From positions 1,302,001 to 1,366,000 of the forward strand of contig JACCLO010000001.1 in NCBI GenBank assembly GCA_029448655.1: a stretch of DNA of 64,000 nucleotides, in the 5' to 3' direction. This document shows positions 44,201 through 55,550 of the stretch, piece by piece. Each line of letters starts with the position of its first letter. The stretch's first letter is position 1. The position numbers and the translations under genes were made by a program. The DNA is from Wolfiporia cocos. Taxonomy: Eukaryota > Basidiomycota > Agaricomycetes > Polyporales > Phaeolaceae. The notes under the pieces were generated by a model, which was not told the DNA's origin, did not search any database, and was given only the letters and a program-made list of their open reading frames with translations.

Positions 44201-44812
44201 CCACATAGACTCATAGTTTGCCACTGAGCCGTCACATGTAACATGGCCCCATCCGATAGGGAGAGACTCGTTTCCGGGTTCCTTCCTCACCTCAGCGGTG
44301 TTAAAGCCAAGCATGTGACAGATATCTTGGCCGACAATATACTCGATGACGCTCGTCAAGGGACTTGCCTCGGGCGACACATTGTTTTGGTTGTACAGCA
44401 TGCCAAGCACATATCCCACAATCGACGGGAGAGTAGTGTCAGCAGAGACGTGTGCCGCATAGCGGGGTGAGGCGAACGGGACAGTGTGATGGGCAAGGAG
44501 TATGGACATATACTCCAGGACCTGGTCAAGTTTGTCAACGGCCGCCTGGAATTCAGCAGATACTTTCATTTCCGTGGTAATCGATGCCTATAAGTTTCAT
44601 GGTCAGCAGCCGTCCTGAGGACGAGATCAGAGACCGCTCACCGCGTCTTTCGGAAAGTAGCATTCGCGACCATGCCGGAAGTATCGAACAATCTTTCTCA
44701 GTTGTTCTTCCAGAATATCTGAGTTTTCGGCTTTGGGGCCGACAAACCATGCACCGATAGTCTTGTCAAAGTCTGGAAATCTCGCATATTCGATAGGTGT
44801 GTAGTTGGACAT
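41204..44812 (-). CDS. PLP-dependent group II decarboxylase with long C-terminal extension
   Basis: Eight exons in transcript order: 44642-44812, 44202-44587, 44139-44143, 43142-44084, 42980-43088, 42399-42929, 42051-42343, 41204-41999. They give 1077 aa. The N-terminal two thirds match amino-acid decarboxylases of the tyrosine/aromatic type: CDGSVANYESMWAARSLKFY, DAAWGGYF, and the cofactor lysine in TVDSHKTGYCPYPAGG (about residue 455). Typical enzymes are 480-620 aa. Here roughly 360 further residues follow, ending in a beta-rich domain of unknown role. Exon 3 is only 5 nt and supplies one codon and parts of two others in the conserved WAARSLKFY. The substrate cannot be read from sequence. 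Tyrosine or another aromatic amino acid is inference. Confidence 0.88.
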
Positions 44813-46218
44813 GATTGGGCCTGCAGATGCGGACGAGAATGCCGATGTGATACACAGTCAATGAAGGCTCGAGAGCGATGGCAGTACGCCTTTATACGAG
44901 CATCCACAAGCGCCACAGCACGCAAACCGATATAATGCAGCACTAGGAGTTGCTTCATCTATACGCATACTCCAGATCATGAGGCATACGAGAAGCGAGC
45001 TAAGTCTCATGGTCAATGCTTCGAGGGCTGGGTATCATCGGCGGACCCTGCTAAGACTTCGCTTCCATTGCTGCTCCAGAGTCAATTGGGGCAGGAGAGA
45101 ATCTGGTAGACACTGTCGACCTTTAAGTTTGCATGATCGGACTCGGCGTGTATTGAATATGATGTGAAGGTTCCCAACAAGACTTGCGAGCGCCAACACA
45201 CACGCGTGCCTACACGTGATTGTCGGAATACAGATACAGTTGATTGCGATCAACGGACTGATGACCAGCCACTTCCAGGGCCGTCCTCGTGAACAATAGT
45301 GGGCAGCGCCGAAAGGTGTTCGTAAAACACATCCGCAGATCTCTCAATGTTATCCTCAAGATGTGAGGTTCTACTACCAAGTCTTACACACTCATATATT
45401 TGAGCGTTCGGTAGAGTCCATGGCCACTACTTCGAATGCAACGCGATTTTACTTTCGAAGCGCTTGGGCTAAAATCTCCTTCGTATAGGTTCCCTTCTCA
45501 TCATCACATCTTGGCGCCCATTGGAAAACAGTCTCCCATTAATGATCAGTGTCCGAATGATACAAGGCCTTTCCTTCATGCATTGCTTGACGCTAGCTTC
45601 GGATCGATAAGTGATGAAGCGGTAAAGACACTCTAGGCCATCGATGACTTGTCCGTCAGTTGGCAGCCACGTTAACTAACAAATACTGTAGCCACGGGAA
45701 TTTGAACACGAGACCCCGTTCAGGCCGGCATCAATCAGATTCGATGTGTGGACTGAATAATGCTTCTAAAGTTCTGTTCGTCCGCTTTGTACGTTAGCTC
45801 CAGTCCCCTTCTTTCCACAGGTCGGTTCTGGCCACTTCTCTCCTCCATGAAGCATGCCACACAACAGTATTGAAACTCCTTGTTTTGCAATTGGCAGCAT
45901 CACGCGGTTGGTCATTCGTACCCACTTGAGCAGCGATGCCATGCACGTACGACCGGTGCGGTGCATATTGCAGCCAAGAACTGAGACCTGTGACTCAGTC
46001 TTCCAGGCAATGATGTTCGGTGCACGATAGCTTCGAAGTATACCAGCTATGTCATGCAAACGCCATCAAATGGTGTGGAATCTGAATGTAAACTCATGTT
46101 CTCATAGTCGCCTTCACATATGAGTCCAATTGTCTTAAATTGTTGCTCAGGTCACCTCCGAGTCCGCTTCACTACCTCCATCTAGCTGACACATATTGTA
46201 CGGCCACTTCCTCACTCA
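44813..46218. other. 1.4-kb intergenic region
   Basis: Upstream regions of two divergent genes. Short open frames near 45436-45636 and 45766-46059 show no motif. Confidence 0.5.
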
Positions 46219-46951
46219 ATGTCTGACATGATAGAGTGTACCATTACAAATCAACTGTACAACATTGTTTCTCCCCGAGGCAAAGGTTTTGTGGGGGAGG
46301 AGACACCTATCGTTGTAGAAAACGGAGCAGCAGTGCTTCGCAAAGTAAGTAGCCAGTTCGTGCAGCATACTCCCAGCTTATCTCGCCATTCATCGCAGTG
46401 GACGCTGAGAAAGCTCGACAACGGAGCGTACAACATCCTGCTCTCTGACATCAACGACAAGCTCCAGCCTGTTGTAAGCGACAAGAAGCTGCTATTCGCC
46501 GAAGGGACCTTCGACACACATGATGGTGTCATCGTCGGCGGCGACAGCGGCCGAATTGCTGAATGGGAGGTACTATCGACAGCCCGAGGAGATACCTCTC
46601 CCGATAGTGGCAACTTGAATGGAATATATATGTATGCACATAGTGTAAGACACTGCACGCAGCATCTCACAGATGATGTGGCTTTGCACAGGATTGCAGT
46701 GAGAGGCGAGCCTCGCATGGTCTGGGCTCTCCCTGACGGTAATGATGGTACACAGGTATTAGTCAGATCAGGCGGGAGAGGTTTACGGTGCTAATACCTG
46801 ATTTTGTCTCACGTCTCAGGTGCAGGTTCTCGATATCTTTACTGCGGATAAGCCTGATCGGTTTAGAACTGGACCTCTCGACGATGACGCGTCTGGTGTG
46901 TTACAATGGAAGCCGCGCAGATGGCTGTGGCGTATTGAGACTGCTGAGTGA
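46219..46951 (+). CDS. Beta-trefoil-like protein (possible protease-inhibitor type)
   Basis: Three exons: 46219-46344, 46399-46755, 46820-46951, giving 204 aa. The repeating pattern TITNQLYNIVSPRG, QWTLRKLDNGAYNI, AEWEVLS and WLWRIETAE, spaced by about 40-50 residues, resembles fungal beta-trefoil inhibitors and lectins (clitocypin- or cospin-like). There is no signal peptide, which fits those cytoplasmic defence proteins. The first intron has a GTAAGT donor and keeps frame. A short second intron around 46635-46668 was considered but no phase fits, so that stretch is kept as coding. The family assignment is tentative, and no toxin or inhibitor activity can be claimed from sequence. Confidence 0.5.
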
Positions 46952-47577
46952 CTGCGCTGCATGTTGGTATGTTGATTGCGGCTCTGTACAGCTTGGTTGT
47001 AAACTCCTTTTCACGCCACATCCAGTCTGATGAACCAGTCCTCTTTCTAATCTGCATTAAATATGAGAATCTATATATCGGAACAACATCTCTTGGTTGT
47101 GTGTTCCCATGCATAATCAGATAAACCTCTGAGCGTAAACCATCTTCGGCGCTTCAAGGCCAATCGGTCCTGCGATCCGTATCTGGTCAACATCGCGGAA
47201 TTTCAAGCATCGAACCGCACGTCTCATCAGAAGTTAAATACACTGGCGTTGGCAGTGTGCGAGCCTCTTCATTCTGCACACGTAGTGAGCGATATGCAGT
47301 CTTCATTGCTTCCACCGACTCACTGAAGGTCCAACTGCACCAAGTTTCGCTTGTGTCGATAGAGCTACTTTGATGCCCATGTCACTGAGCAGAAGTCAAT
47401 AAGTTGATGCATTGCACGCTGTATTCAATAAGGTACGTGCCCTCATGAAGAGAGAGGAAATGGTGTAAAGTAGGGATTTATTGATGGTGCAATGTGGATA
47501 GCAGCAGTGCGATTTCGATTCAAACATGGCCTCGCATCTTTCACTTCTTCATATAGCCTCCAAATCTCCGCAAGAAG
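46952..47577. other. Intergenic between convergent genes
   Basis: No coding or RNA signal is seen. Confidence 0.5.
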
Positions 47578-47930
47578 CTACGACTCTACTTCATGCAAAT
47601 CAATAGGGACAAAGTCTCGAGCGACATTCCGATCCTCAGTTGGTCCTTGATTAACGGTCCCTGCCTCAACGTCGAATATATCCCCAAACACTTTGCCACC
47701 GAGCCACCACCAGCCAAAAGCTTCGCTTTTATTTGATGGCTGGTCTCGAGTTTCTAGTAGACTATATTTTTGACTCTGAATGATGCTACTTGCAAGGCAA
47801 GGCCGACTAGAGTTAGCTAATGATTGTCTATTTAAAGTTAACAGTAGCTTTACCTCACGGGTACGGCTAGCGCTGTTGAAGCACTCGCAAATGCAGCGAG
47901 TGCCATCAACGAAAGCAAGCTTTTCTGCAT
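47578..47930 (-). CDS. Small secreted protein
   Basis: Two exons in transcript order: 47854-47930 and 47578-47788, giving 95 aa. The first 22 residues (MQKSLLSLMALAAFASASTA) form a clear signal peptide with an ALA-type cleavage site, after which about 70 residues remain. The mature part has no cysteine, one Kex2-like ETRD site, and a Trp/Gly patch (FGWWWLGGKVFGD). I know no family for it. A TATA-like sequence (TATAAAAG on the minus strand) lies near 48145, about 215 bp upstream of the ATG. Small secreted proteins of this kind are common in wood-decay and symbiotic basidiomycetes. Its role is unknown. Confidence 0.65.
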
Positions 47931-48539
47931 GGTCGATGAAAGGTCGATAGATACGAAGCAGTGCCGATGGTGGGCCGTCGGTGACGTGACAAATGTTAAG
48001 CTGATCACGATTAAAAGACAAAAGTCAGGCTGCGAAGTAGAAGTGCCAGCTCCGGGCCATGAAACTATGACCGTTGCAGACAAATATCAAGTCTGAAAGA
48101 AGAGATCAGGCGCGGAATACGTAGAGAGGAGTCGATATTCCTCTTTTATAGCTCAACGCGGAAGGCGCTTATATATAGAGCGCTATATATACGACAGACA
48201 GTGACGTGATGTATCAGATGTGTAGCAACAACGATCAGCGTCGCTCATGTCGATGGCTTACAGCGTGAGTAAACGTCAAGCCCCCAATCTATTAACTCGG
48301 GATGTGGCCACCGGTCGGTGTTCGACACCTGCCAATAGCAGTGGAAAGGATTCTCGAGCCAAGCAATCTTTTTTCATTCATTAAGTGAGTAGGATGTCTA
48401 AGTGGTGATAGTATGATCAAACAGTGAACGTTAAGTTGAACCAGCTGAGCGCCTGCATGTGGCGTCGCTTAGGGCACATTCCCAGAACGCCCGTGTGATG
48501 CCTCCGTGCTCTTCAACGAGTCGCCTTTGAGCTTTAATT
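47931..48539. other. Intergenic
   Basis: Upstream region of the small secreted protein. It includes the imperfect palindrome TATATAGAGCGCTATATA near 48171-48188. Confidence 0.5.
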
Positions 48540-48860
48540 TCAAAGCATGAATACCACGACATCCTGGGAAATATGAGCGGGTTTGCTCTCGAAATTACCA
48601 TCTGGAGAGTCAGGGAGGATGTACATCTGATAAGCTGCAAAGATCCGAGCATATCGGATATCGAAACATCCCTTCTCCATCTCCGCTGCGAGCTGATCAA
48701 CCGCAGACTCGATAATCATGACAAGTAACTCATCCGAGAGCGCTATGATGGCTACTGAGATACATGGGCTGGCGTGAACCTCTGAAGAGTTCCATGATTT
48801 GGTTTCACAGGTAGGGACGGGAGGGAGAGTCGAACAATGAATGCAACGTAGGTCACAGTA
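48540..48860 (-). pseudogene. Coding-like fragment, possibly F-box related
   Basis: The minus strand has about 107 codons open to TGA at 48540-48542, with no good start. The part ALSDELLVMIIESAVDQL resembles the first helices of an F-box. It continues DIRYARIFAAYQMYILPD and ends QDVVVFML. No neighbouring exon was found. It may be one exon of a gene I cannot assemble, or a relic. Confidence 0.3.
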
Positions 48861-49313
48861 AGGTCATACTCTCTTCTGCACTGTATTCATATGTGATGAT
48901 GAGGAGAGTGCGATGGCAACGCGCTTTGTTATGTTCTCAAAGGTTCCCATTGACTGCTGCAGGTATCGTCGTGAAACGATGGTGCAACGAATGCGCGCGT
49001 GTTTCGAAATGAATGCCACATGATGCATGTGCATGAGGCTCGGCAACAGGCTGGGTGACAGTGGCAGTCGGGGATATATTGAGACGGCAGAACGGTATCC
49101 AATCACCATTTTGGTTGATAATATACTAAATAGGAGTTATCAAGCTCTCTAAGCTTCCTTGAGGCAATAATCAAATTGAAATTGCTCACGCAATCCTTCA
49201 TTGACTTGACATTGAAAGAACTTTTGGAAGGAAAAGCGGACCAATGATCGCAACAATTAAGAATAGCTACAGGCATGCAGGTGAAGCACATTGGCCTTGT
49301 TGCCTACAGATTG
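48861..49313. other. Intergenic
   Basis: No supported feature. This is the 3' flank of the glycosyltransferase gene. Confidence 0.5.
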
Positions 49314-50883
49314 TCAGCACTCCTTCTGATCACGCGGTTCAGTGACTACTCCTTCCAACTCATGGGGAGCGGGGAATAGGCAGTCAGACGTAGGGGCGGG
49401 TACGCAACGGTCTTTCTCGAAGTAGCCTGATAGCATGGCCTCGTTCCCAATGTCAACTGCTGCAGTCGCCGCAGTTGGGTCACCGATACCCGTGCGCGTT
49501 CCCCAGCCAGTCTATAGAGTTTATAGAGGGATTAGATGCATATCAACCAGGTAGGTAGTGTAGCCTTCATCGCGTACCTCGTGGAGGGTCAGAAGCGCGT
49601 ATATTTTCATGATGGCAAAGTAGTACCCGAATAGAACGAACGCTGGAACGTAGATAATGTCCTGGGGGCGATACCAGAGATGCGGAAGTAGCTTCCCCGT
49701 ACGGGTCGCAAATAGCCACACGAGGTAACTGAGCATGACATTCCTGTGATTCGTTTATCTTGTTAATCGAAGTGTACGTATGAAATCAAGGGAGTATTTA
49801 CCATGCAGGGAGGTGGTAGCCACCAGAGTCAACAGGAATAGTGCTCTTGTAAGCCACATACGCTACGAGAACAGGTCCCGCGAGGAGAGTGAACGGATTG
49901 AACAGTTTGTCCACCTGAGTACAGCTTCGTGAGCACAGCGATGTCCGACTCATCACGGAGTCTCCTACCATTGTGTACGCCACATACGGGTGAGCTGTCC
50001 AAATATTCCTCTCCATGAACAACGAACGCAAGTCAGAGCGCCAGGTATTTCTCGTCCATCTGAGAACCTGTTTCAAGAACCTCCAGTCCGGCTTCATGGT
50101 ACTAAGGAGCTCAGCCTCCTTGCAGCATTGTACGTATGTACTCCAGCCGTGGCTAACCATCCATCGCGTCAGGAACTTGTCGTCTCCGGAGTTAAGGTGG
50201 TATTTGCCGAGCCAGTAGTCGTGAGTGAAGCCATCCAGAAACTCTGGATCCTTCAGTATGACCGTGCGGTACGCTGCGGTGCGCCCAGAAAGACACGGAA
50301 TGCCACCGTCGATGTGCGTGGAAGCCGCTATCTCGATGTTTCGGATAGAGAGACGAAATGCTGCGAGGACCTCCCACACTGTCATGCGCTCGCCACAGGG
50401 CTGCACGCGCTGGGATGTGCCCACGCCACCGATCTTCTGGTCCTCGAAGCAAGCGAGCATGTACGGAAGGAGGGTAGGCGGCCAGATGGCGTCGTCATCC
50501 GCGAATACGATGATGTCGGTCGTCGTGTTTCGTATACCGTGCGACATCTGCAGCCGCTTGTTTGCGTAGGGGACGGTCAACACGCGGATGCGAGTGGGGT
50601 CCACAGCATCAGCGAGCTCCTGCAGGGGGCCACGCATTCTCTCCTCGGTAATGATGAGGATCTCTTTAGGTCTCCCGACGAGCCAGCTGTGTGCGGCCTC
50701 CTTGAACTCCTCTCCGGCATCAATCGTTGGGACTATGATGGTGACATCCTCTTCTGCTATGTACGTCGGATTCTCTGGGAGTGGGATTGGGCGATACGTG
50801 AATGACGCAGCTATGCGTATCAGATACCACAGGTAGCGGTAGAACCTGCTGACAATCAAAGCGCGATTACGATTATATCGCAT
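49314..50883 (-). CDS. Family 2 glycosyltransferase (polysaccharide synthase-like)
   Basis: Four exons in transcript order: 49969-50883, 49802-49914, 49578-49743, 49314-49511, giving 463 aa. It resembles processive GT2 enzymes of the hyaluronan/chitin-synthase type (fungal Cps1-like), which polymerise sugar from a UDP-sugar at the plasma membrane. Visible are VTIIVPTIDAGEEF, the donor-site FADDDAIW, GGIPCLSGRTAAYR, HLNSGDDKFLTRWM, and QVLRWTRNTWRSD (the QxxRW motif). C-terminal membrane segments follow (NPFTLLAGPVLVAYVAYKS, VMLSYLVWLFATRTG, VFVLFGYYFAIMKIYALL-like). The start is uncertain. A GTAAGT...CAG pair spans the proposed ATG at 50883, so the true first exon may lie upstream near 50980. 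Confidence 0.85.
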
Positions 50884-51876
50884 GCGAACTTACCCTATGA
50901 CCCCAAACGGCACGACTGGGAACTATTGAGCGACAAACGAAAGGACACATCAGGATCACTCACATATAGGGAAATGGTCGGACGTTAAACGAAGCATGGT
51001 GAGACGCCCCCTTCTCACAAACCATGCAGCGCAGATACCGGGCGCAAGCAGAGCCTCAGCACGGGGAAACGAGAGGCTACTAGCGCAGAACTTCTGACGC
51101 GCTTGATGTCAGCCGATGTAAGGATGGAATGTACTGTGCTGTGCCAGCCTCCATTTCTCAGGCAGAACTCCAATGGTGCTGACGCGTTCTTGGTTACAAT
51201 CTGCACTTCATATTCGCTATCCTCTCCTGCAGATAATAGTCTGAATTCGTTGATTGTCATCGGTGATGAGCAAATAGGCATTCGATACTCGTTCCTAGTT
51301 CCTAGTGTCGAAGGAGCCTGCGCTTTGTAAAAGTCAGCGTGATCGTATCACTGGGGTGCATTGCACACAGCTTTCAGCATCACCAGCTGAGTTAATCAAG
51401 TCCCAGATAGTAATGAGTTACGACATTAGAATTTGCCCAAGATTAGCAGAACACGGAGGCCGAGAAGCAGTGAGAGAGACCATCTGAATGGCTGGCCTTG
51501 AGGATTATATGGAGCTCCCCCAGAAGTAACAGCTAGATAGGATCAAGCATAAGCACAAATACAGTCTACCATCAGGCGGGCGAGGAGAAAGATACCTGTG
51601 TAGAGCTTCATGCATCATGCATGATGTGCATCTGGGCCAACCAGAGCAGATCTTGATCCCAATTGCTAGTTTTTGATCGCTGAGATATATCTGCGATCCA
51701 GATCGGACCGGGCGCCAGTCCCGAGATATTCATCTACGCTTTGCACATTTTCAGGCCTACAATGTCAGAAACTCACGAGGATTTTGCTAGCACTAACGAG
51801 AGCCTTGTTTGCATGCTATCGCTATATATAATCCCTGGCCATGGTGCTTAGGTTCTATGCGAGTACAATCCGGATC
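50884..51876. other. Intergenic
   Basis: Upstream region of the glycosyltransferase gene, then non-coding DNA up to the MITE fragment. No gene is recognised. Confidence 0.5.
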
Positions 51877-52428
51877 ATGAGACGGCCCAGGGCCCGGCTC
51901 GTGTCTCAGGCCGAGCCGGGCCGAGCCGTTGAGCCCCGGCCTGGTGGCTCTAATGGATACAATGTCCAGCAATTACAATATAAGATTGTGCATGATAGCA
52001 ATATGCTCAACTCCAATGTGTTGCCTCTGTATTGCTTATTTCAAACCAAAGAAAAGGCCCATAAGTCAAATCCTTAACGTTGAAGCCTCCCGCACACCGT
52101 TGGGTGCCTATACGATACCCCATATGGCAGGTGCGCTACTGAACGCTGTGTCAGTGGAAGGTTATTTTGACACTCAATCCTACTATAAATTGTAGGCCTC
52201 AATGTTCCTTTTCATCAAGGAACAGCTGAAAATGATGTGCTTCAAACTTTTGAAGTTATAGTGATGACTATCTTAGCAGTGGTAGGCCCTGGCTCGGCCC
52301 CAGCCTAGGCCGGGCCAAGCCGTGAGCCGTCAGTGAGGGCCCAGCTTGAGGCTTTGGAAAGCCGTGGGCCGTCCAAAGCCAGGCCAAAGCTGGGGCTTTT
52401 GGGCTGGGCCAGGCCCTGCACATCACTA
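51877..52428 (+). mobile_element. MITE, family B, copy 1 (5'-truncated, CpG-rich)
   Basis: About 552 bp match, in reverse orientation, the full element at 63370-64000. It keeps the 3' terminal repeat (GCACATCACTA) but lacks about 100 bp of the left end. The ends are rich in GGCCCAGCC-type runs, and the middle is AT-rich and non-coding. CpG sites are intact here and converted in the other copy. Confidence 0.8.
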
Positions 52429-53760
52429 GGCTCACATGAGCACAAGCACTGCAGCTGTGTACGTCAAGTTCAGTGTGAGCTACTCTGAGGCCGCCCATCA
52501 CGCGTAGAGTTTCAGTCACCAAGATTCATGTACAGCTGTCCGCATGCCACCACGATCTGGTTGACCACAGCCAGCACAGCAGGGTGCGTTGTCAGCATCT
52601 CTGCCATCTCCACTGCACGCCGTGCACGCACATCTCCCTCCCCAACTGCCTGCTCACATGCACTCGCACCACCGCCTGGATGTATGCACACTCTCTGGCT
52701 GTCTGGTGTGCCTTTCATGCCCAAACAGGACCCGCTCAGGCTCCCAGATGGCCCCCAGGATGGCTCCTGGCCAGATGAAGGCGGCTGCACATCATACACA
52801 GGCATGCCAAGCGATGGCCAGTCAAGCGCTGCCCCAGCACCCATGGCTGCACCGCAGCCCCTGCCCACGGCCACAGGCGACCCAAGCCCCCACACCCCAT
52901 GCACCGACTCACATGCCCCATTGTTGGTGCCCGCAATGGAGACGGGGCTCACAAACAAGAACAGCGATGTGGGCATTGGCGGGGGATGGCCTGCAGCCAC
53001 CCGTTTGGCTGCTGCAACGCCACTGCATGCCTGTGCATTGTGCAGCTCACCCACACTGCACATGACCCCGCACGTGCCTCTGCACACACCTCAGTCAGCG
53101 TGCCCAGGGTCGCATGCAGTGTGGGCGAGCTGCACAACGTGCGGGCACGCAGTGGAGTCATGGCGGGGTTCGAGCACGGCGTCACGGGCAAGGCCCATTC
53201 GGCTGGGCATGAGGCGGCATCAGTGGAGTCAGACACCTGGGTTCCTGTGGGTGGTGTAGCTGCAGGATGTGAGGAGAGGGCTCTGGACCCAGAGACACAG
53301 ACAGAGGTAGAGCCAAGGTCAGATGCAGAAGTGGAGGAAGAAGCGTGTGCGCTCAGATTCGACGTGAAAGGGATGGGAGAGGACGAGCCAGATAAGCTGC
53401 CTGACTTCATGGTCACGGTAGCGTGCTCACCGCGACATGCCTCACTGGACCGCGGAGTGGAGAGAAGGTGTGAGGCTAACTGCCTCTGCATGAGTGGCAA
53501 GTCAGTGCGCCGTCGCACAACGTCGTCCGCGACACTGGGCGTAAGCGCAATGTGCACCAGTGGCGAGCACAATGTGCTGGGTGTGGGAGGCAAAGGAGAT
53601 GCGAACGTGATGGGCGAGGGCGGTGTCATGTATGAGTGGTGCCGAGTCCATCCCAAGGTCTCTGGCAGCAGTAGAGTTTCAGTCAATTATCTTAATCTGC
53701 CAACTGCTCTTCGCTTAAGAAATCGCAGTTGGGAATGAGGTTTGCATGGCGCACGTGCTG
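52429..53760. other. Repeat-derived block with long frames on both strands
   Basis: Open frames of 190-280 codons overlap on both strands, but their composition is biased (Ala/Pro/His/Cys) and no domain is seen. A 15-bp direct repeat, GTAGAGTTTCAGTCA, lies near both ends (52504-52518 and 53671-53685). The block is most likely an inserted or rearranged repeat. Confidence 0.45.
53033..53142. repeat. Inverted repeat, 36-nt arms
   Basis: The arms at 53033-53068 and 53107-53142 are near-perfect reverse complements with a 38-nt spacer. The same peptide (CSVGELHN) is therefore encoded on both strands. Confidence 0.7.
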
Positions 53761-53970
53761 CAAGTTAATCCGATGCTGGTGTAGAAATAAAACACAATGC
53801 GTGGGATTCGAACCTGCACACTTGAGGAATTGATCAATGACCATACATACATACGCATACCGCTCCGCCACCAGTACTTGTGAAGATATGTTCAGAGTAC
53901 GAATATCATCACTCCTATGCATACCTACCCACCGCAAATTGCAGATCAAATTGCCAAAGACTACGCATCT

Positions 53971-54047
53971 TCAGATCAATCTGCTCCAGATCAATCTGCT
54001 CTAGATTAAGTTGCTGTAGATCAAGCCACCACAGATCAAGCTACCCA
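53971..54047 (+). repeat. 15-bp tandem repeat
   Basis: Five degenerate units of the type CCAGATCAATCTGCT. Confidence 0.75.
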
Positions 54048-54394
54048 ATGTTGAGCCCCACAAGATTGGCTACCGCGCTGCATATAATGAAACTGCGTCA
54101 TCGTTCAACCGATACAGTATCAAGGTACTGGCGTAGATCTACTGTGTCATTCGTCATGGATGCTGTCCACGACAGATCGTCAGCCAGGGCATGTTCGCGC
54201 TCTGCCAAGTCCATCAAATGAAATCTCTAGCGATCAACGCTGTCTGCACTCACCCATCCTGACGACGATGCCTGCCCCCGCTCCCACCCTCCCCCCCTTC
54301 ACTGCACCCGTTCATCAACCCTGCTGATAATGGTGGTTTCTTGCTCTCCCCTTGCGTCTCGTCCCTCAGTGTGATCACACTAGCACTACATTGC

Positions 54395-54560
54395 CCGCAT
54401 GCTTTCTTTGTCAATGCATTTCTTTGCCCTGATGTACTTGCCCTGCTCGCTTTCTTTGTCAATGCATTCAGCCTGGTGGTAGTTTACCTGCTCGCTTTCT
54501 TTGTCAATGCATTTCTTTGCCTAGTGTGCATGCCCTGTCCGCTTTCTTTGTCAGTCCATA
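54395..54560 (+). repeat. Tandem repeat with CTTTCTTTGTCAATGCATT core
   Basis: Four copies of the core lie about 45-65 bp apart. Read on the plus strand, they encode the hydrophobic repeat AFFVNAF. No gene is supported. Confidence 0.75.
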
Positions 54561-54704
54561 TCCCGCATATTGTATAATAGCAGTAAAGCTCACTAACTTA
54601 GCCTTGGTTCGCTCCATACCAGAGTTCATGCGATTGCAGTTCACGTGGGACATTTCGCTCTAGGCTAGGTTAGACAATGCTGGTTCCGCTTATTGTTTAA
54701 GACA

Positions 54705-55210
54705 GTTCACTACCCACTCGTTGCACGCACGGACCGATATCTATACCTCGTCAGCAGAATCTGGGAAAAGGGACAGGAAGCATGGGTGTCTGGGCTGCAG
54801 CGGGCGTGGTTGTTGTCCATCGTCAGCCGGAGTATGTACGCTCTACTGACTGGTTGCACGCATGGGCCGATATCTATACTTCGTCAGCAGAATCCAAGTC
54901 ATCTGTGACGGCACCTACTCCAGTAAATCTTGTGGCGCGGGCTGACATACGTATGGTCCATCGTCAGCCAGCACATATTCTTACTCGCTGCACGTATGGA
55001 CCGATATCTACCCCTCACCCGCTGATGAGACTCCTTGCTGATCATCTACGACGACACATACTCCAATAAATCGTGGTCCATCGTCGGTCAGGGTATGTTC
55101 GCTCTACCCACTCGTTGCACGCATGGACCGATATCTATACCTCGTCAGCAGAATCCAAGTCATCTGCGACAATACCTACTCAAACAAGTCATAGTCCATC
55201 GTCGGCGTTT
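54705..55210 (+). repeat. Tandem repeat of about 120-145 bp units
   Basis: Four diverged units each contain GACCGATATCTA, CTCGTCAGCAGAATC or a variant, and TCCATCGTC. A partial related piece occurs near 54180-54210. Non-coding. Confidence 0.75.
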
Positions 55211-55550
55211 GTGCCCCTTGAGATCATCCAGGTAGATACCATTCCTACTGATGCTGTTAGTTCTCAGAACCCATCCGCTCACCCATCGACGATGTCCGTC
55301 CTCGTCCTATCTCACTGCCCTTGCCGCTGCCCACCTCGACGGGTTATCTTTATTCTGTGTCTTGTGAAGATTTGTTCGCTTCTTAAATGATCTATATACA
55401 GCCTGTACAAAACCATCTGCTCTTGACCTGTCATTTTCTGACCTTCGTGACGACGTGACGTTTTGCGGCGTTTCACATTGTAATCACGAGTTTACCTCCT
55501 TCTTGCTTTTCTCGGACGACCCTCTGACTCCTCATCACTATCAAAACCAA

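Noticed and set aside
45690..45760. Possible tRNA T-arm (AATTTGAACACGAGACC)
   Set aside because: The stem does not pair and no D-arm or acceptor stem is found nearby.
46635..46668. Second short intron in exon 2 of the beta-trefoil-like gene
   Set aside because: Candidate donors give introns of 30-41 nt or the wrong phase, while the uninterrupted reading stays open.
52512..53738. Four long frames (190-280 codons) on both strands as genes
   Set aside because: Biased composition, no domain, and an inverted repeat that creates the same peptide on both strands.
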